Shown here: in pieces, positions 26,730-34,246 of the stretch | Position numbering within the stretch: position 1 is the stretch's first letter | How the letters are laid out: the number at the start of each line of letters is the position of its first letter | NCBI RefSeq assembly: GCF_900188095.1 | Contig: NZ_FZOT01000004.1 | Coordinates: 124,001-188,000 of the forward strand | Length of the DNA: 64,000 nucleotides | Source: Noviherbaspirillum humi | Lineage (GTDB): Bacteria; Pseudomonadota; Gammaproteobacteria; Burkholderiales; Burkholderiaceae_D | Direction: 5' to 3' | Made by a program: the position numbers and the translations under genes | The notes under the pieces: generated by a model | The model's database searches: none | What the model was told of the DNA's origin: nothing | The model's input: only the letters and a program-made list of their open reading frames with translations

Positions 26730-27539
26730 ATGAAATTCCTGTCGGTTTCCGAATCCGATTTTCTGTACGAGATGGCGGTCAATGGCGCCTGCGTGGTGGA
26801 GCATGCCGTAGATCCCGGTTTATGTGAACGGATGAAGGAGGACGCGCATTGGTACTACCGGCAGATGCGCCCTGTGCAAATAGCTGCGGGCCTGGAAGAG
26901 ATCAGCCAATGGAGCGCCCACCATACCTGCGGCCGCCATGACGGGATCCATGCCTTCCTCGACAGCGCGGTGATCGAGCCTTATATATCGGCTTATTTCG
27001 GAAACAAGCCTTTCATCCTCAACACGATCGGCACGGCCATCAATCCGCCCATCGCGGAAACGGGGCGTTACGAGCATGGCCATAAATGGCACCGGGACAT
27101 TCGCACCTACAACGGCAATGACGCCAGACAGCTGCTGATCGCGCTGGTGCTGCTCGATCCTTTCACGATCGACAATGGCGCGACCGAAGTGCTCTTCGGA
27201 ACCCATCATCATGCGGACTTCCCGCCGGCGAACTTCATCGAGCGCTTCAAGCGGACCATGACCGCTCCGCGCGGCTCGGTACTTTTCATGGATGGAGATG
27301 TGTGGCACCGGGCGGGTCAAAACCATTCCAATGCATTTCGCATTGGTCTGAGCTGCGTATTCACGCGGCCCTATCGCAAGCAGCAGATGGACTACCCCCG
27401 CTATCTGCCGGAAAGCTACGCGAGTTCGCTCTCCCCCGGGATGCGGCAACTGTTCGGCTTCAATGCCCGGATGCCTGCGAGCATCGATGAGTGGTACCAG
27501 TTGAGCGAAAACCGATTCTACAAATCCGATCAAGGCTAG
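26730..27539 (+). CDS. Phytanoyl-CoA dioxygenase (PhyH) family protein
   Basis: This 269-residue protein has the Fe(II)/2-oxoglutarate dioxygenase facial triad of the PhyH family: His121-x-Asp123 in KWHRDIR and a distal His193 in DVWHRAGQ, with Arg204 placed to bind 2-oxoglutarate. It should hydroxylate a small molecule or acyl group. The ATG at 26730 follows GGAAGG and lies 1 base after the GNAT stop. In this operon it may hydroxylate the acyl group or sugar of the modification, which is an inference from context. Confidence 0.85.
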   Translation: MKFLSVSESDFLYEMAVNGACVVEHAVDPGLCERMKEDAHWYYRQMRPVQIAAGLEEISQWSAHHTCGRHDGIHAFLDSAVIEPYISAYFGNKPFILNTIGTAINPPIAETGRYEHGHKWHRDIRTYNGNDARQLLIALVLLDPFTIDNGATEVLFGTHHHADFPPANFIERFKRTMTAPRGSVLFMDGDVWHRAGQNHSNAFRIGLSCVFTRPYRKQQMDYPRYLPESYASSLSPGMRQLFGFNARMPASIDEWYQLSENRFYKSDQG

Positions 27540-27542
27540 AAC

Positions 27543-28268
27543 ATGCGCGACTTCAATCTCGAATTCAGCGACCGCTTCCAGAAGTATCAGCACGATTTCG
27601 ATGCGGTGGTCAGGCACTATCTGCTCAAAGCCGTCTCTCCCTTTCTTGGCGACGGCATCAAGGCGCTCGAACTCGGTTGCTACAAGGGCGACATGACGGA
27701 ACAGATTCTCGACTATGTCGGCGATCTGACCGTGGTCGAAGGGGCAAGCGTGCTCGCGGATGCGGTAAGGGAACGGTTCCAGGGAAGGGTCAAGGTGGTG
27801 AATTCGACCTTCGAGGCGCTGACCATGGAGCCGATCTACGATGTCGCGTTTCTGGTGCATACGCTGGAACATCTGGACGACCCGATTGCCATTCTGAAGC
27901 GCATCCAATCCTGGCTGAAGCCGGGCGGCAAGCTCATTGTCGCAGTGCCCAACGCCAATGCATTATCCAGGCAGATCGCGGTCAAGATGGGACTGATCGA
28001 TTTCAACGCGGCGGTCACCCCGGCTGAGGCAAGCCATGGCCATCGCATCACCTACGCCAGCGATATGCTCGACCATCACCTTCGGCAAGCGGGGCTGCAA
28101 GCGGTTGATGAAGGCGGCATCCTGCTCAAACCGCTGGCAAATTTCCAGTTTGACCTGGCTCTGCGTGAAAAGATTATTGACGAAAAATATCTGGATGGCT
28201 GCTTCGAACTGGGCAGGAAATATCCGGATCTCTGCGCCAGCCTTTACCGTGTTTGTGCGAGCCGTTAA
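27543..28268 (+). CDS. Class I SAM-dependent methyltransferase
   Basis: This 241-residue protein has a Rossmann methyltransferase fold. Motif I is ALELGCYKGD (residues 41-50), an acidic ribose-binding Glu lies in VVEGAS, and a DVAFLVHTLEHLDDP motif follows (about residues 100-114), then LKPGGKLIVAVPN. It starts 3 bases after the dioxygenase gene and closes the run. It probably O- or N-methylates the flagellin sugar, though this rests only on context. A weak 6-bp hairpin lies at 28290-28307. Confidence 0.88.
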   Translation: MRDFNLEFSDRFQKYQHDFDAVVRHYLLKAVSPFLGDGIKALELGCYKGDMTEQILDYVGDLTVVEGASVLADAVRERFQGRVKVVNSTFEALTMEPIYDVAFLVHTLEHLDDPIAILKRIQSWLKPGGKLIVAVPNANALSRQIAVKMGLIDFNAAVTPAEASHGHRITYASDMLDHHLRQAGLQAVDEGGILLKPLANFQFDLALREKIIDEKYLDGCFELGRKYPDLCASLYRVCASR

Positions 28269-29106
28269 GGCGCTCGATTCAACACAATCCAATCCGGCGA
28301 CGGATTGACTCAAATCCACGAAGGAGCAGGCGCTTCCGCTGCGCCTTCGTCGCTCATCCGGCAAGGCCGTGGCCGTATATCGCGTCCCTTCTTTTGCCAG
28401 TTCATCATCGGCTTGCAGCGCCTGCTGCGCAATCCTGTCCCGGAAGTTCCGCAAGCTTTGTCATTCCTGAAACACGGCATGGCGCAGTCTGTGGTGCGGT
28501 GGTGCCGCTGCGCCAATCTTCCTTCCATGCTCTCCGCAACCGTCGATATTGGTAATGAATGCAGTGGGTCTTGCTGCGACTTTCTGGCGCCGGGGAATGC
28601 AGCGCGCCGAACCTGCGGGACTTCGAGTCGTATGCGGGGCGATATCAGGCGAAACGACTGCTTATGTAGGTTGGCCGCCCACGCCCAAGGTGAATGAGGA
28701 GTGCGTAGGTTGCATCAGTCCGAAGTGTGGGTGCGATCTTTAGGCCAGAACAGGCATCGAGCGGAGCACAGGCGGTTCGGCGCTATGCGAAGCATTGATG
28801 AAATGGCACGTGTTCCGCGTTGGTCCGGTCGACGGGAAGCAGGCTTTCGCAATGGCCCTTTGCCGGCTTCGCTCCCTCGCAAGTGCCATTCGCTCCAGCA
28901 AGTCCGGACGCAGTCAATTGTGTTGATTAAAGAAATGGCAACCCCTTTCGCATCGCTTATTTCGAGGCTGCAAAATTTTCGAAAAATGTTCTCAAGTAAT
29001 TCTGGAAGTGTCCGTTAAGAAATTTAAACTCGGTGAGCAAGCGAAACAAAGTCGATAGACAGGCCAGCCGAGACGTGATGAAACAAACCTTGCCAGGAGA
29101 GCTAAC
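28269..29106. other. 838-base gap upstream of flagellin, no gene recognised
   Basis: Short frames here (for example 28305-28697) have no recognisable motif and unnatural composition (Cys/Arg-rich). The stretch contains two GTAGGTTG copies (28665 and 28706 regions) and an imperfect long-range inverted pair around AATGGCAC near 28803 and 28880. The last 120 bases hold the fliC promoter and leader. The middle part could be decayed coding DNA, but nothing identifiable remains. Confidence 0.35.
28992..29018 (+). promoter_or_regulatory. Candidate sigma-28 (FliA) promoter of fliC
   Basis: TCAAGTAA (28992-28999), 11 bases, then TCCGTTAA (29011-29018) resembles the sites before flgK (same TCAAGT) and the glycosylation island (same CCGTTAA). 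It matches the consensus at 5/8 and 6/8. The flagellin leader would be about 80 bases. Confidence 0.55.
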
Positions 29107-29955
29107 ATGTCCGTCATCAACACCAACATCGCTTCGATCAACACCCAGCGCACCCTGAATTCTTCCCAGGCTGACCTGCAAACCTCGATCCAGCGCCTGT
29201 CCTCCGGACTGCGCGTCAACAGCGCCAAGGACGATGCAGCCGGCCTGTCGATCGCCACCAAAATGGATTCGTCGATCCGCGGCATGAATGTAGCCGTTCG
29301 CAACGCCAACGACGGCATCTCCATGGTGCAGACTGCGGAAGGCGCGCTCGGCACCATCTCCGACGCACTGCAGCGCATGCGTGAACTGGCCGTTCAGTCC
29401 GCCAACGGCAGCAACGGCGCCGCCGAGCAGAGCAACCTGGACCTCGAATTCCAGCAGCTGAAAAGCGAGATCGGCCGCGTGCGTGGCAACACCACCTTCA
29501 ACGGCAATGACCTGCTTGGTTCCGCCGCAACTTCGGCAACCCTGCAAATCGGTGCCGGCACGTCGTCGGGCGATTCGCTGACCGTCAGCTTCTCCGATAT
29601 CGCCAGCAGCACCACCGGCTCCGGCTTCGCCGCCGTGACGGCAAGCAGCGGCAGCGATATCACCAGCGCCGCCAATGCAAAAACCGCAATGAGCAACATC
29701 GACCAGGCGCTGAAAGAGATCAACACCATGCGTTCCACCTTCGGTGCAGCGCAGAACCGGTTGAACTACGCAATCAACAACCTGCAGACCTCGACCGAAA
29801 ACACTTCCGCCGCCCGCAGCCGGATCATGGATGCCGACTACGCTTCGGAAACCGCAAAACTGTCGCGCAACCAGATTCTGCAGCAGGCCGGTACCGCGAT
29901 GCTCGCTCAGGCGAACGCCTTGCCCCAGGGTGTGCTCTCCCTCCTGCGCGGCTAA
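29107..29955 (+). CDS. fliC: Flagellin FliC
   Basis: This 282-residue flagellin has conserved D0/D1 ends (start MSVINTNIASINTQRTLNSS; C-terminal NQILQQAGTAMLAQANALPQ) and only a short central region, so the outer D2/D3 domains are almost absent. The centre (about residues 139-190) is very rich in Ser and Thr with no Cys, offering many O-glycosylation sites. AGGAGA lies 7 bases before the ATG. A GC hairpin follows at 29986-30003. It is probably the acceptor for the glycosyltransferase upstream, an inference from position. Confidence 0.97.
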   Translation: MSVINTNIASINTQRTLNSSQADLQTSIQRLSSGLRVNSAKDDAAGLSIATKMDSSIRGMNVAVRNANDGISMVQTAEGALGTISDALQRMRELAVQSANGSNGAAEQSNLDLEFQQLKSEIGRVRGNTTFNGNDLLGSAATSATLQIGAGTSSGDSLTVSFSDIASSTTGSGFAAVTASSGSDITSAANAKTAMSNIDQALKEINTMRSTFGAAQNRLNYAINNLQTSTENTSAARSRIMDADYASETAKLSRNQILQQAGTAMLAQANALPQGVLSLLRG

Positions 29956-29985
29956 GCCTGGTTGACAATTCGGTTCCATGAAAAC

Positions 29986-30003
29986 GGGGGGATTTTTCCC
30001 CCC
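29986..30003 (+). terminator. Hairpin after fliC
   Basis: GGGGGGA pairs with TCCCCCC around a TTTT loop, 31 bases after the fliC stop. No T run follows (ATTCGTG), so it may act mainly as mRNA-stabilising 3' hairpin and let some transcription pass to flaG-fliD. Confidence 0.5.
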
Positions 30004-30025
30004 ATTCGTGTTGTAGGGAGGAGAT

Positions 30026-30400
30026 ATGGCAGTCTCATCGATAAATGCCGGCGGAGGCGCTGATCTGGTTGCCGCGGCTTCGACCGCTTCGTCACGTCAG
30101 GTGCGCTTGGCGAGCGAGCCTCCGTCGACTGGAGGCGCGAAACAGGCGTCGCAGGCGGCATCTTCAGGAAGAGAAAGTGAAGCTGAGCTTGATGCCGCCC
30201 TCAAGGAGTTGAACGATCTGGGAAGGTCCATCGGCCAGGGCATCGAGTTTTCGGTCGATCAGGATAGCGGCAGAACCATCGTCAAAGTGGTCGATTCGTC
30301 CACGCAGGAAGTGCTCAGGCAAATTCCGAGCAAGGAAGTGCTGGAGATGAACCGTTCCATCAGCAAAATGCAGGGACTGCTCGTGAGAGACAAGGCATAA
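30026..30400 (+). CDS. flaG: FlaG family protein
   Basis: This 124-residue protein is of the FlaG family, found beside flagellin genes and linked to filament length. The C-terminal half has the signature: ALKELNDLGRSIGQGIEFSV, then RTIVKVVDSSTQEVLRQIPS. The N-terminal half is Ala/Ser-rich and disordered. GGGAGGAG precedes the ATG. fliD follows after 51 bases, the usual order. Confidence 0.9.
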   Translation: MAVSSINAGGGADLVAAASTASSRQVRLASEPPSTGGAKQASQAASSGRESEAELDAALKELNDLGRSIGQGIEFSVDQDSGRTIVKVVDSSTQEVLRQIPSKEVLEMNRSISKMQGLLVRDKA

Positions 30401-30451
30401 TAGCGTCTGTGCTTTTGGGTGCAGGGTGCCCGATTTTTTGATGAGGTTGAC

Positions 30452-31786
30452 ATGGCCCTTACTTCAGCCGGAATCGGCTCCGGCCTAGACATCGAAACGA
30501 TCATCAGTCAGCTGATGTCGGTGGAACAGCAGCCGCTCAATGCGCTCAAGACCAAGCAGAGCAGCTACAACACCAAGCTTTCGGCGTATGGCACCTTGAA
30601 GAGTACGGTGGCGTCGTTGCAGACGTCCCTGAAGGCCTTGACCACCACATCGTTCACGGCGCGCACGGCGACGTCGAGCGACGCAACCGCCGTCGGCGCA
30701 AAGGCATCGTCCACCGCAATTGCCGGCAGCTATTCGATGGTTGTCGACAAGCTGGCGCAGCAGCAGAAGCTCGGATCGACCGACGTCGATTACGGGACGA
30801 CTTTTACTGGCGGCCTCAGCATCAACATCGGCAGCAAAAGCGTCAACGTTTCGCCACCGACGGCGCCCGCCACCTACACGCTGAGCGACATCGCCAGTGC
30901 AGTGAATTCGGCCGGCGGCGACGTGACCGCAACCGTCATCAACACCGGAACCAAGAACCGCCTCGTGCTGACGGCAAAGGCGACCGGTGAGGCTTCGGCG
31001 ATGACGGTCTCCTTCACCGGGGATACCTCGGTGCTCGGCACCAGTGGCAACGCCTCGGGAATGCAGGTTCTGCAGGCGGCACAGGACGCGAAATTGACCA
31101 TCGACGGCGTTGCGATCAGCCGCGCTTCCAATGAAATCGCCGACGCGATTCCGGGCGTGACGCTGAACCTGCTGAAGGAGAGTCCGGGAACACCCGTCAA
31201 GGTCTCGGTCAGCCAGGACACGTCCGGCGCGCGCACAGCCATATCGAACTTCGTGGATGCCTTCAACAAGATGCGCACTACCGTGAAGGATATGACTGCA
31301 TTCGACGTGACGACCAAGAAGGGCGGTGTGCTGAGCGGCGATTCCGGCCCGCGGTCGATCGCCGATAACTTTCGCGCCGAGATGGGCAAGGCCAGTACTA
31401 CCACGGGTACCATCCAGACGCTGTCCGACATCGGCATCCGCTTTCAGCGCGATGGCAGCCTGATGATCGAGGACAGCAGCAAGCTGCAGGCAGCGCTGGA
31501 CAGCAATTTCGACAATCTGACGAAATTCTTCAGCGGCACCGACGGCGTGGCGACCCGCATGCTGACAGTGGCAAACACCATCCTGGGAACGGATGGCGTA
31601 ATCTCTTCCAGAACGACCGGACTCCAAACCGCCATACGGCGCAACACGACCCAGCAGGATGCATTGCAAGCCCGCCTGGGTCTGACTGAAAAACGGCTTC
31701 GAGCACAGTATGGAGCGCTGGACACGGCCCTGACCAGCATGAAGTCGACCAGCAGCTGGCTTACCGCGCAGCTCGGCAGCGCCTGA
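30452..31786 (+). CDS. fliD: Flagellar filament cap protein FliD
   Basis: This 444-residue protein forms the filament cap that folds flagellin at the growing tip. It has the FliD N-terminus (SAGIGSGLDIETIISQLMSV) and C-terminal coiled D0 part (LEKRL-like ending near TSSWLTAQLGSA). The middle is Thr/Ser/Ala-rich. The ATG at 30452 has GAGG upstream; an in-frame start at 30419 adds 11 poorly conserved residues. Its chaperone FliT is encoded at 19577-19906. Confidence 0.95.
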   Translation: MALTSAGIGSGLDIETIISQLMSVEQQPLNALKTKQSSYNTKLSAYGTLKSTVASLQTSLKALTTTSFTARTATSSDATAVGAKASSTAIAGSYSMVVDKLAQQQKLGSTDVDYGTTFTGGLSINIGSKSVNVSPPTAPATYTLSDIASAVNSAGGDVTATVINTGTKNRLVLTAKATGEASAMTVSFTGDTSVLGTSGNASGMQVLQAAQDAKLTIDGVAISRASNEIADAIPGVTLNLLKESPGTPVKVSVSQDTSGARTAISNFVDAFNKMRTTVKDMTAFDVTTKKGGVLSGDSGPRSIADNFRAEMGKASTTTGTIQTLSDIGIRFQRDGSLMIEDSSKLQAALDSNFDNLTKFFSGTDGVATRMLTVANTILGTDGVISSRTTGLQTAIRRNTTQQDALQARLGLTEKRLRAQYGALDTALTSMKSTSSWLTAQLGSA

Positions 31787-31797
31787 ATTCCTTCATG

Positions 31798-31824
31798 AAA
31801 AAAGCGAGGCGCCAGGCCTCGCTT
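31798..31824 (-). terminator. Intrinsic terminator between convergent fliD and GGDEF gene
   Basis: A 9-bp stem (AAGCGAGGC/GCCTCGCTT) with a 5-base loop is followed on the minus strand by a T run (six A on the plus strand at 31798-31803). It clearly serves the minus-strand GGDEF gene; the same stem lies 15 bases after the fliD stop and may also act there. Confidence 0.78.
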
Positions 31825-31852
31825 CTCATCCTGCAAGCCCGTTCATGGGCGA

Positions 31853-33457
31853 TCAATCGGCAATGACCACCCGGTTCTTGCCCGCCTTCTTCGCCTTGTA
31901 AAGCGCCTTGTCCGCCCGGATGATCACGCTGCGCTGATCCTCATCCGCGCCGAGCATCGCCACGCCGGCGCTGAAGGTGATGAGCAGTCGTTCGTTGTTG
32001 TACATGAAGATGCGCTTGGTCAGCTCGCGCTGAACCCGGGTCACGGTCTGGGCGGCGGCATCCAGCGGCGTGTCGGGCAGCACGATCAAAAACTCTTCGC
32101 CGCCGAATCGCGCGATGACATCCATGGTGCGCAGCGTATCCTTGATCACCCGGACCAGGTGCACCAGCACCTGATCGCCAGCGCTATGGCCATGGGTATC
32201 GTTGAGGCGCTTGAAGTCGTCCAGGTCGAGCAGGGCGATGCACAGGGGTGCCTGCTTGCGCTGTGCCCGGGCCAGTTCGCGATCGAACACGTCGTCGAGT
32301 CCGCGCCGGTTGAGGCTGCCGGTGAGGGCGTCTTCCCGCACCAGTTCGCTCATTTCCTGCAGCTTGCTCTCGAGTTCGTGGATCCGGGTTTCCGCTTCAT
32401 GCGCTTCCTGCCGCGCCGCCAGCATCTGGTCGCGCGAGCGCAGCGCTTCGGATTGTGCGTTGCGCGTCTCGCGCATCACATCGTCGAGGATGACGTTGAG
32501 CTCGGCGATGTCCTTGGCGGTGCTGATCTTCTGCGAATAGCGATCAATTTTTTCATGGTAATCGCCGGTGCTGGCGGCGACCTGGCCAAGTCGGTCGATG
32601 AAGGTCAGCATCATGTCCTTCATCTTGGCCTTGGTCTGGCTCAGGCTGTGCTTGAGCGCGCCCTGCTTGTAGATGACATCCTTCATGCTGCGGGTGGCTT
32701 CCAGCAGCGCGCCATGGCTGATCGGGCCGGACAGCAAATCCTGGATGCCGGCGACTTGTCCGCGCAGCCAGCTGTCGTCATCGATCAACTCGCCGATGTT
32801 CTCCAGCAGCAGGCGAAAGAGCTGCAGCAGCAGCTCATGCTGCTCCGCCCGGTCGCCGCTCTTGAGTTCGATGCGGAAGCAAAGCTGCTTCAGCCGGCCG
32901 CCCGCATCATTGAGCTCCGTTTCGGTGGCGGCCCGCTTGATGGTTTCGGCGAGGTTGTCGGCTTCGGCGACCAGCTCCGGCGAATCCTGGAGCAGCGAAC
33001 CAATGGCCAGCGTCAGCGTGCGCGCGAGAAGGTCGCGCAGCATGCGCATCGATGCCGGCTCTGCTCCAAGGGCGGCGCTTCTTGCGCCGTCGATGACGAT
33101 CGAGGGCGTCGAACTGGCCTGGACCGGGGCAATCACCGGCGCGGGACGCTTTTGCAGATGATCCTTCAGCAGCACGGCCATCTGGCTGGCATATTCTTCC
33201 CAATCCTGCTGCTCCAGGGCATTGGCGAGCCTGCTCCCGATCGCAGGCAGCGGCGCCGGCGCGGTTTTCAATCCCTGCGCCAGATCGGCGAGCAGCAGTT
33301 CCGTCTGGGAGACCTCCGGCACGCCGGCAATCTCTTCGTAGATGCGGCGGTATGCATCGGGCGTGGGAGCGATTCGCCGCGTCGCCAGACGGCGGAAAGC
33401 CTCCCGTGCGATTTCGGCCGGGCTGGCGGATTCGGGGCGGGGCGGCTTGTCTTCCAT
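31853..33457 (-). CDS. Diguanylate cyclase with GGDEF domain
   Basis: This 534-residue cytoplasmic protein ends in a GGDEF domain (about residues 372-530). The active site is GGEEF (452-456) and the inhibitory I-site RxxD is RTMD (443-446), five residues before it as required, so c-di-GMP synthesis with product inhibition is expected. The N-terminal 340 residues are mostly helical, with a coiled coil just before GGDEF (about 330-372) and no membrane helix or known sensor domain. Its position between fliD and a two-component pair, and the YcgR-like protein at 17438-18202, suggest motility control. Confidence 0.92.
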   Translation of the reverse strand: MEDKPPRPESASPAEIAREAFRRLATRRIAPTPDAYRRIYEEIAGVPEVSQTELLLADLAQGLKTAPAPLPAIGSRLANALEQQDWEEYASQMAVLLKDHLQKRPAPVIAPVQASSTPSIVIDGARSAALGAEPASMRMLRDLLARTLTLAIGSLLQDSPELVAEADNLAETIKRAATETELNDAGGRLKQLCFRIELKSGDRAEQHELLLQLFRLLLENIGELIDDDSWLRGQVAGIQDLLSGPISHGALLEATRSMKDVIYKQGALKHSLSQTKAKMKDMMLTFIDRLGQVAASTGDYHEKIDRYSQKISTAKDIAELNVILDDVMRETRNAQSEALRSRDQMLAARQEAHEAETRIHELESKLQEMSELVREDALTGSLNRRGLDDVFDRELARAQRKQAPLCIALLDLDDFKRLNDTHGHSAGDQVLVHLVRVIKDTLRTMDVIARFGGEEFLIVLPDTPLDAAAQTVTRVQRELTKRIFMYNNERLLITFSAGVAMLGADEDQRSVIIRADKALYKAKKAGKNRVVIAD

Positions 33458-33588
33458 TGCGGTCGTGCTCCAGGCTGATGACGGTTTGCAGGGATGTTAA
33501 GACACACGGCATCCCGCCCATGAATGGATCAGGGCAGAAAACCCGCGCCAGTTTTCCTCTTCCGTGCCTGATGAGGGCGGCAAGCCGC

Positions 33589-34233
33589 CTATTCGACCAG
33601 GTTGTTCTTGATGGCGTAATGCGTCAGCTCGGCGTTGTGCCTGAGTTTCATTTTTTGCAGCAAGCGGGTGCGATACATGCTGATCGTCTTCACCGACAAC
33701 GACAGCTCGGCGGCGATGTCGCTCACCGTTTTGCCGGAGGCGATCATGATCAGTGTCTGGAATTCGCGGTCGGAGAGCGTCTCGTGCGGCGGCACTTCCC
33801 GGTCTTCGCCGATCTGGTTCGCCAGTTCCTGCGCCAGCGCCGGGCTGATGTACTTGCGCCCGGAGGCCACCTGCCGGATCGCCTCCACCAGCTGGTCGGG
33901 AGCGCTCTGCTTGGTCAGGTAGCCGGAGGCGCCGGCCTTGAGCGAACGGATGGCGTACTGGTCTTCGCGGTGCATCGACAGCATCAGCACCGCGACCTTC
34001 GGCATTTCCTTCTTTACCTGCTTCAGCACCTCGATGCCGCTCTTGTCCGGCATCGATATGTCGAGCAGCATGACGTCGGCATCGGTCTTGCGCGCCAGTT
34101 TCACCGCATCCGCGCCGTTGTCGGCCTGGCCCGCCACCGCCATGTCGCGCGAGTCGGCGAGAATCTGCTTGAGGCCTTCGCGCACGATGGCATGGTCGTC
34201 GGCGATGATGATCTTGATGCTCTTTGCAGCCAT
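33589..34233 (-). CDS. NarL/LuxR-type response regulator
   Basis: This 214-residue regulator has a receiver domain with phospho-acceptor Asp58 (MLLDISMPD) and acidic ADDH pocket near residues 11-14, then a LuxR-type HTH (about residues 145-205; LSDREFQTLIMIASGKTVSD). AGAGGAAG precedes the ATG. It lies 13 bases after the histidine kinase gene, so both are one operon. The regulated genes cannot be named. Confidence 0.93.
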   Translation of the reverse strand: MAAKSIKIIIADDHAIVREGLKQILADSRDMAVAGQADNGADAVKLARKTDADVMLLDISMPDKSGIEVLKQVKKEMPKVAVLMLSMHREDQYAIRSLKAGASGYLTKQSAPDQLVEAIRQVASGRKYISPALAQELANQIGEDREVPPHETLSDREFQTLIMIASGKTVSDIAAELSLSVKTISMYRTRLLQKMKLRHNAELTHYAIKNNLVE

Positions 34234-34246
34234 AACTTCCTCTGGT

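Noticed and set aside
28804-28818. Sigma-54-like site TGGCACG-N4-CCGC about 300 bases before fliC
   Set aside because: The GG and GC are correctly spaced but the TT before GC is CC, and a better-placed sigma-28 site exists.
29051-29058. GTCGATAG as sigma-28 -10 for fliC
   Set aside because: The only TAAA upstream (29030s) is about 7 bases too far, and no -35 match stands at the right distance.
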